A DNA stretch of 64,000 bases from Flavobacteriales bacterium (GCA_016716605.1 JADJWA010000001.1:434001-498000); one strand, 5' to 3'; positions 8,572-17,644 are shown, counted from the stretch's first letter. The notes: a model not told the origin generated them from the letters alone. Numbers and translations are program-made.

Positions 8572-11500
8572 TTAGGCGTGGCTGGCTTCGTCGGTGTTGC
8601 GCACCTTCACCATGTAACTCACATTGGGTTTCACGCCGATCTCCTCCAGTGCATGGTAGGTGCGGTCCATTTCGGCCAGCTTGCGCGCCTTGCTGCCTTT
8701 ATCATTCAGGTCGCCGAAAACGATGGCGCCGGTGCCGCAAGCCGCGCTGCAGGCGGTCTCGATGTCACCATCCTTCACCGGACGGCCTTCCTTCTTCGCC
8801 TTGAGCTTGCCGGCCTGGATGCTTTGCACGCATAGGCTGCACTTCTCGATCACGCCGCGCGCGCGCACGGTCACATCGGGGTTCAGTACCATACGGCCGA
8901 GGTCGTCCCAAGCCGGGTTGGTCTCGGCGAACTTGTCGGTGACGTAATTGAACCAGTTGAATCGCCGCACCTTGTAGGGGCAGTTGTTGGCGCAATAGCG
9001 TGTGCCGATGCAGCGGTTGTAGGCCATCTGGTTAAGGCCCTCGTTGCTGTGCGTGGTGGCGGCCACCGGGCACACGGTCTCGCACGGAGCGTGGTTGCAG
9101 TGCTGGCACATCACCGGCATGAAGAACACCGACGGGCTGGCCGAAGGCTCTTCCATCTTGGTGTACAAGCCGATCTTGCCTTCGCCGGCAGCGCGTCCTT
9201 CGGCCCACTTGGTGTCGCTGCTGTAGTAGCGGTCGATGCGCAGCCAGTGCATTTCGCGGCTGCGGCGCACCTCGTCCTTGCCCACCACCGGGATGTTGTT
9301 CTCGCTGTTGCACGCCGTGACACAAGCGCCGCAGCCGATGCAGGTGTTCAGGTCGATGCTCAAGCCCCAGCGGTGGCCCACGCCCTCCACCGGATGCTCG
9401 GCCCACAGGTCGAACTTGGCCACCGGCTTGCGGTCGCGGGCGTCGATGACGCCATCCTCATTCGCATCATCATGCACAGGCAGGGTGTGCGGCTTGTTAT
9501 AGGCGTTCCTGTCGCCCGCCTTGTACACCGAGAAGGAGGTCTCCTTCACGATGCTGTGCCGGTCCATGTGCGTAAGGTGCGTCTGCGTGATGGCCATCGG
9601 GTAGGTCTCGCCCGTGGCGCTCACGCTCACATTCATGGCATCGTAGCTCACCGCGCCATTCCTCAGGCTGGTGAAGGGATAGGCATTCTGGCCCACAGGC
9701 CTGCGCTCGCCGTTGTGGTCGGTGACCACGGCGGCCTTGCCCACTTTCTCGCCATTGGCGCCACGGCCATAGCCGAGGGCGATCGCGATGGTGCCTTCGC
9801 GCTGGCCGGGGCTTGGCACCACGGGCAGCTTCAATTCCACTTCGCCCACCTTCACGCTCACTACGCCGGCCGGGCTTTGCTCACCCAGGTAGTCGGGCAG
9901 GCCGAGCTTGCGTGCATCGGCGAAGCTCATGCACACGTAGTTGTCCCACGTGATCTTGGTGAGCGGATCGGGCATCTCCTGCAGCCAAGGGTTGCTGGCG
10001 TGCTGGCCATCGCCGATGGCTTCGGTGGTGTACATGCTCAATTCCCACTCACCAGCGCCCTTGGCGGCTTGCTTGGCGGCCGCGCCTGCGGCGGCCACAT
10101 CGCCCGCGAAAGCCACGCCGGAGGCGGGCATCGGTTGCGAAGTGAGCACACCGTCGTGCAGGCTCTGGTTCCAGACGGTCATGAAATCGCCGCCACCATG
10201 GGCCGCGAGGTTCTGCTCCCAGGTCTGCTTAATGAAGTCGAGCCATTTGGCATCGCTTCCGCTCCACTTGAGCAAACTGCCCTGCCAGGCGCGCGTGTCG
10301 AACAGGCGGCTGATGACCGGCTGTTGCAAGGCGTATTGGCCGGTCTTGGGCATGTGGTCGCCCCAGCTCTCTAGGAAGTGATTGTCGGGGCAAATCCAAT
10401 GGCAGAGGCTCGCGGTCTCATCAGCATAGCGCGCGCAGCTCACGGTGAGGCCCACCTTCTCCAATCCGCTCTTGAACTCCGCAGCGTTGGGCAGGCTGTA
10501 GGCTGGATTCACGCCGGCCATGATCAGCGCACCGATGCTGCCCGCGTTCATGTCCTTCACCAGCTGTGCCACTGCGGCATCGTCGCCTTGGAAGAACCAG
10601 GTGTGGTTGTCCAGGTCGATGGTGCTGCCGTAGTTGCCGAGCATGATGTTGATGCTGTTCACCAGCACCTGCGTGCCTTCATCGTTGCTACCGCAGACCA
10701 CGAGCCCCTTGCCGCGTGCGTTCCAGAGCGCATCGGCTGCATGGTTCAATTCAGCGTTGTCCAAGCCGCCGCCCACCGTGGCGCCGCCGCTCTTGCGGGC
10801 AATGGCATCGTGCAGGGCGATCACCGCCAGCGGGAGCTCACTCGGCTTCAAGGCTACACGGGCATCGGCATTGGCCCCGCTGATGCTCATGCGGGACTCT
10901 ACCTGCCAATGCTTGTTCATCGCGCCATCCGGATTGCGGCGGGTGGCGTATTGCCAGGCGTACTCGGTGGTGCTGCCCCAGCAGCTGAGGAAGTCAGCGC
11001 CCACGCTCACCAACACATCGGCCTTGGTGAAATCGTAGCCTGGGAACACGCGCTTATCGAAGCTCTTCAGGTTAGCGTTGGTAAGGCCGCTGTAGCTGAT
11101 GGTATCATGCTGCACATGCTCCACCGTGGCGTGCATGGCTTGCAAGCCGGCAACGGCCGCGCGGGTGCTGGGGCTGATGATGGTGGGCGTTAGCACCACG
11201 ATGCGCTTGCCAGCGGCCGAGGCATCGGCCAGGCCCTTGCTGATGGCGCCATCAGCTTCGGCCCACTTCACTCCTACGTGCTTGCCTTCGTTCCGCTTGC
11301 GTGGGCCTCTGAGCCGCTCGCCATCATAGAGCGAGAGCACGGAACTGTTGATGCGCGCATTCACCACGCCCTTATCGAGCGCAGGGTTGCGGTTGATGCC
11401 GAAGCGCGGATTGCCCTTGATGTGGATCGGGCGCCCTTCGCGGGTCTTTACCAGAATGCTGGCGAAATCCTGACCATCGTAGAAGGTGCTCGCGTACCAG

Positions 11501-11775
11501 TTCGCAACGCCGGGGGTGATCTCCTCGGGCTTGCTCACGTAGGGGATGCTCTTCACCACCGGGGTCTCGCAAGCGGCCAGCGTGGCGGCGCCCACAGAGA
11601 ACCCCAGGAACTTGAGGAAGTCGCGGCGGTTGGTGTTGGCCCCGCTGAGATTCCTGTCGCCCAGCACTTGGTCAATGGCCAATGGCTGTGCGAATTCGCC
11701 CTCGCGGGCCTTGATCGCCTCAGGGTCCTGACGCAGGTCGGCCGCGTCCATCCAGTACTGCTTCGTGCTCGACAT
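8572..11775 (-). CDS. actB: Alternative complex III subunit ActB (Mo-less molybdopterin-like domain fused to a four-cluster Fe-S domain)
   Basis: 1067 residues. A twin-arginine type export signal (NRRDFLKFLGFS then AATLAAC) lies near residues 45-70. About residues 80-740 resemble a molybdopterin oxidoreductase fold that in this family has lost the cofactor. The C-terminal third is a ferredoxin module with cysteine clusters CIGCGACVTAC, CQHCNHAPCETVCP, CIGTRYCANNCP and CSLCVQSIQ plus CSAACG. It passes electrons from quinol to the ActA haems. The open frame extends upstream to 11997 through actA; ATG 11775 (MSSTKQYWMDAADLR) is the family start, 14 nt after actA. Confidence 0.95.
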   Translation of the reverse strand: MSSTKQYWMDAADLRQDPEAIKAREGEFAQPLAIDQVLGDRNLSGANTNRRDFLKFLGFSVGAATLAACETPVVKSIPYVSKPEEITPGVANWYASTFYDGQDFASILVKTREGRPIHIKGNPRFGINRNPALDKGVVNARINSSVLSLYDGERLRGPRKRNEGKHVGVKWAEADGAISKGLADASAAGKRIVVLTPTIISPSTRAAVAGLQAMHATVEHVQHDTISYSGLTNANLKSFDKRVFPGYDFTKADVLVSVGADFLSCWGSTTEYAWQYATRRNPDGAMNKHWQVESRMSISGANADARVALKPSELPLAVIALHDAIARKSGGATVGGGLDNAELNHAADALWNARGKGLVVCGSNDEGTQVLVNSINIMLGNYGSTIDLDNHTWFFQGDDAAVAQLVKDMNAGSIGALIMAGVNPAYSLPNAAEFKSGLEKVGLTVSCARYADETASLCHWICPDNHFLESWGDHMPKTGQYALQQPVISRLFDTRAWQGSLLKWSGSDAKWLDFIKQTWEQNLAAHGGGDFMTVWNQSLHDGVLTSQPMPASGVAFAGDVAAAGAAAKQAAKGAGEWELSMYTTEAIGDGQHASNPWLQEMPDPLTKITWDNYVCMSFADARKLGLPDYLGEQSPAGVVSVKVGEVELKLPVVPSPGQREGTIAIALGYGRGANGEKVGKAAVVTDHNGERRPVGQNAYPFTSLRNGAVSYDAMNVSVSATGETYPMAITQTHLTHMDRHSIVKETSFSVYKAGDRNAYNKPHTLPVHDDANEDGVIDARDRKPVAKFDLWAEHPVEGVGHRWGLSIDLNTCIGCGACVTACNSENNIPVVGKDEVRRSREMHWLRIDRYYSSDTKWAEGRAAGEGKIGLYTKMEEPSASPSVFFMPVMCQHCNHAPCETVCPVAATTHSNEGLNQMAYNRCIGTRYCANNCPYKVRRFNWFNYVTDKFAETNPAWDDLGRMVLNPDVTVRARGVIEKCSLCVQSIQAGKLKAKKEGRPVKDGDIETACSAACGTGAIVFGDLNDKGSKARKLAEMDRTYHALEEIGVKPNVSYMVKVRNTDEASHA

Positions 11776-11789
11776 CGTGCGCGCGGTTC

Positions 11790-13118
11790 TTAGTAGTGGC
11801 ACTTGGCGCATTCCCAGCCGCCAAGCTCCTTCACGGTGATCTTGCCGTCCTCCAGGTACTTCTTCAACTCCTCGTGGCCCAGCTTGGCGTCGTTGTTCAA
11901 GCGCGCCATCACTTCGTCGTAGTAGCCGTTGCCGGCCATCTTCACCTCGGTCTTGTTGTGGCAGTCGATGCACCAGCCCATGGTGAGCGGGCTCCACTGC
12001 TCAGCTACGTCCATCTGCTCATCGATCGGGCCATGGCAGGTCTGGCATTCGATCTTGCCTACGGCCACGTGCTGGGCGTGATTGAAGTAGGCGTGGTCGG
12101 GCAGGTTATGCACCTTCACCCAGCGCACCGGCTCTTCCTTGCCGGTGTAGGCGCCCTTCTCGGGGTCCCAGCCTGCATGCTTGTAGATCTTCTGGATCTC
12201 CTTGGTGCCCGCTTCGGTCCGACCGGCATTCACCGCTTTGTGGCAATTCATGCACACGTTCAGGCTGGGGATGCCAGCGTGCTTGCTCTTCTCCGCGCTG
12301 CTGTGGCAGTATTGACAGTTGATCGCCAGGTTGCCCTTATCAGCCTTGCCGGCGTGCAGCGTATGATTGAAGAGGATGGGCTGCTCCGGCTTGTAGTGCG
12401 GCACCTCATCGCCGCCATATACGCCAACCACCCAAGCGGCATCCCAGAGCACGAGCACGAGCCAAACCGTTGCGAATAGGCCCACGATGCTCATGAAGAC
12501 CTTGTGCTCCCATGCCCAGGCCTTGAAGCGCTGCCAGCCAGTGGCATCGGCCAGCGGGCCATTGCCCTCAGCTTCGTTCACGGCGCTCTGCAAGCTGCGC
12601 TTCACACCGCTCAACGAGAGCACGATCACCGCGAAGAGCAGAGCCACCACCAAGAGCCAGAGCCAGTTGTTGGAGCCCTGGTCCGTGGCCGCCGCATCCG
12701 TGGCGATAACTACATCTTTCTTCGGTGGAGCGTAGTTCTCCACGTAATAGAAAACGGCATCGATCTCCTCATTCGTGAGGGACACCGGAGTCATGACCAC
12801 AGGCTTGTATTCCTCCCAGATGGCCACGGCCATCTCGTTGCCGGTCTTCAGGTATGCCTGGCTGTTCTTCACCCAGGCATACAGGTCGCCCTTACCCTCC
12901 CATTTGGCCTTTGCGCCTTTCAGCGCAGGGCCGGTCATCTTGGTGTCCACCTTGTGGCAGCTGGCGCAATTGCCCTTGAAGAGCTTCTCGCCTGCTGCGT
13001 ATTGCGCGGCGTCGGCCGGCTGCGCGTTGGCGGCGGTGAAACTGAAGGCGAGAAAGAACGCGAGCGCGGAGCGGATGGACCCTTTGGAACGTCGTGAAAG
13101 ACAAGCGGGAAGCGGCAT
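11790..13118 (-). CDS. actA: Alternative complex III subunit ActA, six-haem cytochrome c with an extra N-terminal cytochrome domain
   Basis: 442 residues. A signal peptide is followed by a mono-haem cytochrome c domain (CASCH near residue 45), a transmembrane segment near residues 140-160 (LWLLVVALLFAVIVLSLSGV) and a second near 205. A penta-haem domain follows, with CQYCH, CMNCH, CQTCH, CIDCH and the C-terminal CAKCHY. It accepts electrons from ActB and hands them to ActE or the oxidase. The open frame runs upstream to 13589 but is not coding there. ATG 13118 (MPLPACLSRRSKG) gives a proper export signal. It is the first gene of the respiratory operon. Confidence 0.92.
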   Translation of the reverse strand: MPLPACLSRRSKGSIRSALAFFLAFSFTAANAQPADAAQYAAGEKLFKGNCASCHKVDTKMTGPALKGAKAKWEGKGDLYAWVKNSQAYLKTGNEMAVAIWEEYKPVVMTPVSLTNEEIDAVFYYVENYAPPKKDVVIATDAAATDQGSNNWLWLLVVALLFAVIVLSLSGVKRSLQSAVNEAEGNGPLADATGWQRFKAWAWEHKVFMSIVGLFATVWLVLVLWDAAWVVGVYGGDEVPHYKPEQPILFNHTLHAGKADKGNLAINCQYCHSSAEKSKHAGIPSLNVCMNCHKAVNAGRTEAGTKEIQKIYKHAGWDPEKGAYTGKEEPVRWVKVHNLPDHAYFNHAQHVAVGKIECQTCHGPIDEQMDVAEQWSPLTMGWCIDCHNKTEVKMAGNGYYDEVMARLNNDAKLGHEELKKYLEDGKITVKELGGWECAKCHY

Positions 13119-13159
13119 TCCGAACAGGTTAGAAGAGGAGGGTTCCGTGAAGACGGCGG

Positions 13160-13167
13160 CAAAAATA
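13160..13167 (-). promoter_or_regulatory. -7 box of the act-cox operon promoter
   Basis: TATTTTTG on the - strand matches the Bacteroidota -7 consensus TAnnTTTG exactly and lies 41 nt before the actA ATG. No convincing -33 TTTG was seen. A palindrome at 13225-13241 lies about 58 nt further upstream. Confidence 0.55.
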
Positions 13168-13224
13168 ACCGGGGACCAATACGGCGGATGGAGCAGGATC
13201 AACGATGCCATGTTAGCGTCACTA

Positions 13225-13241
13225 TTTAGAGTTGTTCTAAA
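13225..13241. promoter_or_regulatory. TTTAGA-n5-TCTAAA palindrome, candidate operator
   Basis: A perfect 6+6 inverted repeat with a 5-nt spacer (TTTAGAGTTGTTCTAAA) sits in the divergent region between actA (-) and the SPOR gene (+). It is AT-rich in an otherwise GC-rich stretch, as expected of a dimeric regulator site. Position suggests control of the respiratory operon. The regulator is unknown. Confidence 0.5.
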
Positions 13242-13297
13242 CAAGTGGATTGTTCGGGAAGCCTTGCCAACAGCCGTGATCACGCCATGGGCAGGCA

Positions 13298-13305
13298 TAC
13301 TTTTG
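13298..13305 (+). promoter_or_regulatory. -7 box upstream of the SPOR-domain gene
   Basis: TACTTTTG matches TAnnTTTG and lies 24 nt before ATG 13330. It supports choosing that ATG over the longer open frame that starts inside actA. Confidence 0.5.
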
Positions 13306-13329
13306 GCCGCGTTGTCTGCGGTGATCAGA

Positions 13330-13770
13330 ATGCGATTCCTGCCTTTGCTTGCCTTGATGCCTTTGGCATCCTTGGCACAGGACCCGGCAACGCCCCGGTT
13401 CTTCGAGCCGTACCAAACACCAAGCGACACGCCAACTACCTCTGGCATGGCGCCCGGCCATGTGCACGTGGCCGCGGACGCCAAGGTGGAGCGCCTGATG
13501 GAGCGCTTCGTCGCCGTGAAACACCCGCAGCCCGGCTTCCGGGTACAGATCCACTTGGGCAGCGACCGCAAGGTGGCGGAGGAGATCAAGCGCGGCTATC
13601 TCCAGAAGAACCCGGAGTCAATGGCCTATCTGAGCTGGTTGCCTCCCAATTGGCGCCTCCGCGTGGGTGATTGCCGCACCCGTTTGGAAGCGGAGCGCTT
13701 ACTGCGCGACTTGCGGCCAATCTACCCCGGCAGCTACATCGTGCCCGACGAAATCGAGATGCCGCGCTGA
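13330..13770 (+). CDS. Secreted SPOR-domain protein
   Basis: 146 residues. A signal peptide (MRFLPLLALMPLASLAQ) is followed by a short linker and a C-terminal SPOR-like repeat (GFRVQIHLGSDRKVAEEIKR, then YLSWLPPNWRLRVGDCRTRLEAERLLRDLR and YPGSYIVPDEIEM). SPOR domains bind denuded peptidoglycan glycans, so a periplasmic or cell-wall role is likely. Small stand-alone SPOR proteins of this layout are common in Bacteroidota. It is transcribed divergently from the act operon and convergently with metK. Confidence 0.8.
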   Translation: MRFLPLLALMPLASLAQDPATPRFFEPYQTPSDTPTTSGMAPGHVHVAADAKVERLMERFVAVKHPQPGFRVQIHLGSDRKVAEEIKRGYLQKNPESMAYLSWLPPNWRLRVGDCRTRLEAERLLRDLRPIYPGSYIVPDEIEMPR

Positions 13771-13914
13771 GTGCGATTCCATTGAGCGGGCTTGCGAGCT
13801 GAATCGATCTGCATTAGGAGATTCAGAGGCCTCCCGATTGAGGAGCCAACCGGCAACCAGCCACCCTCAAATGTCCTTGGGGCGAGCGCCGTTCACCCCA
13901 CCAACCGGCAGCAC

Positions 13915-15174
13915 CTACAGCTTGAAGGCCTTCTTGACCGCACCAAAGGCATTCAGTTCCTCCCACGGGAAGAGCTTCACCTTCACGGTCTTCTGCCGGC
14001 CGGCGTTGTCGAATTGCTTGGTGACCACTTCGCTCTTGCGGCCCATGTGGCCGTATGCCGCGGTCTCACTGTAGATCGGGGTGCGGAGCTTGAAGCGCTT
14101 CTCGATGAAGTAGGGGCGCATGTCGAACTCGGGCATGCGCTTCACCACATCGGCGATGGCCCCATCGTTCAACTTCACCTGGCTCGTGCCGTAGGTGTTC
14201 ACATAGAAGCCCACGGGTTCGGCAACACCGATCGCATAGGCCACCTGCACGAGCACCTCGTCGCATACGCCCGCCGCCACCAAGTGCTTGGCCACGTGGC
14301 GCGCAGCATAGGCCGCGCTGCGATCCACCTTGCTGGGGTCCTTGCCGCTGAAGGCACCGCCGCCGTGCGCGCCTTTGCCGCCGTAAGTGTCCACGATGAT
14401 CTTGCGGCCGGTGAGTCCGGTATCGCCGTGCGGACCGCCGATCACGAACTTGCCCGTGGGGTTGATGTGGTACTTGATGTCCTTGCCGAAGAGGGCCTGC
14501 ACGCGCTTGGGCAACTGCTTCACCACGCGCGGCACCAGGATGTTGACCATGTCATCCTTGATCTTCGCGAGCATCTTGGCGTCCTTGTCGAAGTCGTCGT
14601 GCTGGGTGCTCACCACTATGGCGTCGATGCGCAGCGGCTTGCCGTCGTCGGCATACTCGATGGTCACCTGGCTCTTCGCATCGGGGCGCAGGTAGGGCAT
14701 CTTGCTGTTCTTCTCGCGACGGATCACGGCGAGCTCCCGCAAGAGCATGTGGCTGATCTCGAGCGGCAGAGGCATGTAGTTGTCGGTATCGCGGCAGGCG
14801 TAGCCGAACATCATCCCCTGGTCACCGGCGCCCTGCTCCTCGGGCTTCTTGCGCTCCACGCCCATGTTGATGTCGGGGCTCTGCTCATGGATGGCGCTGA
14901 GCACGCCGCAGCTGTGTGCCTCGAACATGTACTCGCTCTTGGTGTAGCCGATGCGTTCGATCACATCGCGGGCGATCTGCTGCACATCGAGGTAGGCCTT
15001 GCTCTTCACCTCGCCGGCGAGCACCACCTGTCCGGTGGTCACCAAGGTCTCGCACGCCACCTTGCTCTGTGGATCGAAGGCGAGGAAGTGGTCGATGAGG
15101 GCATCGCTGATCTGATCGGCCACCTTATCGGGGTGGCCTTCGCTGACGGACTCGGAAGTGAAGAGGTATGGCAT
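13915..15174 (-). CDS. metK: S-adenosylmethionine synthase
   Basis: 419 residues; makes S-adenosylmethionine from methionine and ATP. Signature motifs are FTSESVSEGHPDKVADQISD (N-terminal, substrate binding), GAGDQGMMFGYA (the MetK GAGDQG hexapeptide region), KYHINPTGKFVIGGPHGDTG and GGGAFSGKDPSKVDRSAAYA (ATP/metal-binding loop). The open frame extends to 15231, but ATG 15174 (MPYLFTSES) matches the family. TTCCTTTG at 15201-15208 is a possible promoter box. Confidence 0.97.
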   Translation of the reverse strand: MPYLFTSESVSEGHPDKVADQISDALIDHFLAFDPQSKVACETLVTTGQVVLAGEVKSKAYLDVQQIARDVIERIGYTKSEYMFEAHSCGVLSAIHEQSPDINMGVERKKPEEQGAGDQGMMFGYACRDTDNYMPLPLEISHMLLRELAVIRREKNSKMPYLRPDAKSQVTIEYADDGKPLRIDAIVVSTQHDDFDKDAKMLAKIKDDMVNILVPRVVKQLPKRVQALFGKDIKYHINPTGKFVIGGPHGDTGLTGRKIIVDTYGGKGAHGGGAFSGKDPSKVDRSAAYAARHVAKHLVAAGVCDEVLVQVAYAIGVAEPVGFYVNTYGTSQVKLNDGAIADVVKRMPEFDMRPYFIEKRFKLRTPIYSETAAYGHMGRKSEVVTKQFDNAGRQKTVKVKLFPWEELNAFGAVKKAFKL

Positions 15175-15235
15175 CGGGGCGGGCGCTGTTTTGCGGGCCG
15201 CAAAGGAAACGTTTGCCGCGCAACCGATCAACAGG

Positions 15236-16144
15236 TCATTTGCCCGTGAGCTCCTTGAACACTTCTTCCAGCCCGCGCTCGCTCTTCTGCAAGCCCAGCA
15301 CTTTCAGCCCATGCTTCACGGCGAACTCGAAGACAGCCGGCCGCACATCGGTACCGGCATCGTGCGCGATGAGCCAGGTATGGCCATCCTTGCGCTTGGC
15401 ATGGCGCACGCCGGTGAGGTTAAGAAGCTCGTTGGCGGCGGGTGATCGGTCGAACTCCACTTCGATCACCTCTTGCTCATGCTGGCGCGAGCGCAAGCTG
15501 CTGGCCGTATCATCTGCGACGATCCGGCCCTTGTCGATGATGATCACGCGGTCGCAGATGGCCTCGACCTCCTGCATGATGTGCGTGCTGAGCATCACCG
15601 TCTTCTCGCGGCCGAGGTCTTTGATCAGCGCGCGGATGTCCACGAGCTGATTGGGATCGAGACCGCTGGTGGGCTCGTCGAGGATGAGCACCTCCGGATC
15701 ATGAATCAGCGCTTGCGCAAGCCCCACGCGCTGGCGGTAGCCTTTGCTCAACTGCCCCACGCGCTTGTGCTGCTCGGGGCCGAGGCCTACGCGGTCGATC
15801 AAGTCGGTCACCAATGATGCACGGTGCTTCAACCCGTGCACGCCGGCCACGAAGTCGAGGTGCTCGCGCACATACAGGTCGAGGTAGAGCGGATTGTGCT
15901 CGGGCAGATAGCCCACGCGGCGACGCACCTCCATGCTCTTGGTGCGCGTGTCGAAGCCGCAGACCTCGGCCTCGCCATCCGAGGGCGGGATGAAGCAGGT
16001 CAGGATCTTCATCATGGTGCTCTTCCCAGCGCCGTTCGGCCCGAGGAAACCCACCACCTCGCCCTTGCCGATGGTGAAGCTCACGCCGGCAAGCGCTTCC
16101 TGCTTGCCGTAGCGCTTGAACAGATTGCGCACCGCGATGGACAT
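15236..16144 (-). CDS. gldA: Gliding-motility-type ABC transporter ATP-binding protein GldA
   Basis: 302 residues: Walker A GPNGAGKST (35-43), ABC signature LSKGYRQRVGLAQAL, Walker B VLILDEPTSGLDP and switch His in LSTHIMQEVE. The sequence closely resembles GldA of Flavobacteria, the ATPase of the GldAFG ABC transporter linked to gliding. The partner permease genes gldF and gldG are not in this window, so the motility role is inferred from similarity. The start codon is preceded at 4 nt by the box TACTTTCG. Confidence 0.88.
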   Translation of the reverse strand: MSIAVRNLFKRYGKQEALAGVSFTIGKGEVVGFLGPNGAGKSTMMKILTCFIPPSDGEAEVCGFDTRTKSMEVRRRVGYLPEHNPLYLDLYVREHLDFVAGVHGLKHRASLVTDLIDRVGLGPEQHKRVGQLSKGYRQRVGLAQALIHDPEVLILDEPTSGLDPNQLVDIRALIKDLGREKTVMLSTHIMQEVEAICDRVIIIDKGRIVADDTASSLRSRQHEQEVIEVEFDRSPAANELLNLTGVRHAKRKDGHTWLIAHDAGTDVRPAVFEFAVKHGLKVLGLQKSERGLEEVFKELTGK

Positions 16145-16148
16145 GCGG

Positions 16149-16156
16149 CGAAAGTA
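16149..16156 (-). promoter_or_regulatory. -7-like box 4 nt before the gldA start
   Basis: The - strand reads TACTTTCG-CCGC-ATG. The box resembles TAnnTTTG with T to C at position 7. If used, transcription would begin at or next to the start codon. Confidence 0.45.
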
Positions 16157-16178
16157 GCTGGCGGCCCGCCGGGGGCCT

Positions 16179-16628
16179 TCACCATTCCCTAGGTGCGATC
16201 AACTCTTCCGCGTCCCCATCGAAGCCGTAGGCCTTGGCGATGGCGTCGAACTCTGCACCAAGCGTCTCACGCGCGCCGGTTTCCATCTCACTTCCGTTGG
16301 CCTCGAATTCTGCCTGGAGCTCATTCAGCTGCATGGTGGCCTGATGCGTTATGGCAAACAAGCCCTCAAGGTCCTTGGGCTGCCCAGCCTCAATGCGATG
16401 GCACATGTCAACCAGGATCATCCTGCATGCATCGACGAGGTGCGTTGGGTAGTAATCGTCAGCGTACATGTCGGCTAAAAGCGCGCGGTCGCGCACCGCC
16501 GGGTTGGTCAAGCTCGATTGGTCCATTGTTGCGGAGGTTGAACAGCCGAAGAAGAAAATCACCGAGAACAGAAGGCGACTGATTCGAGGCAGCTGAATCG
16601 GGAGGCGCGGGTGCTTGATTGCTTGCAT
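16179..16628 (-). CDS. Hypothetical lipoprotein
   Basis: 149 residues from ATG 16628. The N-terminus is basic (MQAIKHPRLPIQLPRISR), followed by a hydrophobic stretch and a lipobox-like FFFGC, so it is probably an outer-membrane or periplasmic lipoprotein. The rest is predicted helical, with acidic segments (EFEANGSEMETG and GDAEELIAPREW). I do not recognise a family. An upstream non-preferred start lies at 16697. It is followed after 34 nt by gldA on the same strand, but gldA has its own candidate promoter. Confidence 0.6.
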   Translation of the reverse strand: MQAIKHPRLPIQLPRISRLLFSVIFFFGCSTSATMDQSSLTNPAVRDRALLADMYADDYYPTHLVDACRMILVDMCHRIEAGQPKDLEGLFAITHQATMQLNELQAEFEANGSEMETGARETLGAEFDAIAKAYGFDGDAEELIAPREW

Positions 16629-16734
16629 CGTCAAGAAGATGCATGTGCCTTGCTGGGGGGGCGAGGTGCTATGGCAAATGGGCTTAATACAGATCAAGTG
16701 AGTCGCGGCTAGCGAGCTTCTCCCAAGAGGATCG

Positions 16735-17565
16735 CTATGCCAAACCCGTCAACATCGGGCAGGAGGCCCCACGCAGAACTCGCTCTGTCGTGCTTCCGCG
16801 CAATGCGTCCAAGAAGCCATCGTGCCCTTTCGTGGCCATGACGATCAAGTCGGCCTTGATCTCCTTTTCAAACGCAAGGATTGTTTCCACGATGTCACCT
16901 TCGCGACTGCTCCTCTTCCAAGTCCAGCCCTTGCGCTCGGGCAAGGGTGGCGACGGCATATCCGCTTCGGGCCCGACGTGCAGAAGTGTGAACTCCGGGT
17001 TCTCCAGTGCCAGACGGTCGGCCAGCAGCGTTGCTGCGCGGATGGCCTGCCGCGGATCGGGATCCGGAACGATTGGCAACAGCACGCGCTTCAGGCTCAC
17101 CGATCCGGAAGCGGGATCCACGAAACCTGAGCGATGATGCGGAACGAAGAGCGTGGTCGCGCCGCTCGCCCGCGACAAGGGTTCCGCCACCTTCGGCTTC
17201 ATCCAGCCGGTGTTCCCGGCTTCCTGGTTCGTAGCCAACACAACGAGATCGGTGGTGTGCTCGTCCAGGAATTCAATGCAAGTCTGGAGAGGATCGCTTC
17301 CATGGGCCAGCAACTTCTTCACGCCGAGCCCCAAGGACAGGAACTCATCGCTGTCCATTTCGTCCTTCAAGAGCCCCCATCGCTTCAGCGTACGGCGCAC
17401 TTGAGGCATTTGATCCCAATCCTCCCGATCACCGCCTACATGAAGGATCGTGAGTGAGGCACGGGAGGCCAGCGCGATACGGAGCGCATGCAGAAAGGCG
17501 GTCTTACTGGCTTCCGAAAGATCCGTGGGGTGGAAAATGTGCTTGATGGCCAGCTCAGTGCTCAT
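16735..17565 (-). CDS. Tandem-domain universal stress protein
   Basis: 276 residues built from two UspA-like domains (about 1-145 and 155-276). The first begins IKHIFHPTDLSEASKTAF and the second carries LKRVLLPIVPDPDPRQAIRA and IVMATKGHDGFLDALRGSTT, with the G-2x-G-9x-G-S/T-type nucleotide-binding loop in domain two (ATKGHDGFLDALRGST). Such proteins are cytoplasmic stress-responsive nucleotide-binding factors. ATG 17565 is preferred over the TTG at 17574. It is a stand-alone gene between a lipoprotein gene and sdhB. Confidence 0.85.
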   Translation of the reverse strand: MSTELAIKHIFHPTDLSEASKTAFLHALRIALASRASLTILHVGGDREDWDQMPQVRRTLKRWGLLKDEMDSDEFLSLGLGVKKLLAHGSDPLQTCIEFLDEHTTDLVVLATNQEAGNTGWMKPKVAEPLSRASGATTLFVPHHRSGFVDPASGSVSLKRVLLPIVPDPDPRQAIRAATLLADRLALENPEFTLLHVGPEADMPSPPLPERKGWTWKRSSREGDIVETILAFEKEIKADLIVMATKGHDGFLDALRGSTTERVLRGASCPMLTGLA

Positions 17566-17644
17566 GGAGGCCAAGTTCGTGCTTCAGGAGGAATGCTTGA
17601 GATGCCATCCGTCAGATGGCCGGAGCATCACCGTGAAGATGGTG

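Noticed and set aside
7169..8575. 468-codon + strand open frame opposite actC
   Set aside because: It mirrors a clearly coding actC frame; its His/Asp/Glu-rich translation has no domain or start signal. Long antisense frames are expected in GC-rich coding sequence.
9049..10374. 441-codon + strand open frame opposite actB
   Set aside because: Shadow of actB with low-complexity Ala/His composition and no recognisable motif.
11776..11997. Upstream extension of the actB frame
   Set aside because: The extra codons lie inside actA and read as a frame-shifted copy of it; ATG 11775 matches the family N-terminus.
13119..13589. Upstream extension of the actA frame into the divergent gene
   Set aside because: It would overlap the SPOR gene and intergenic DNA and put the signal peptide in the middle of the protein.
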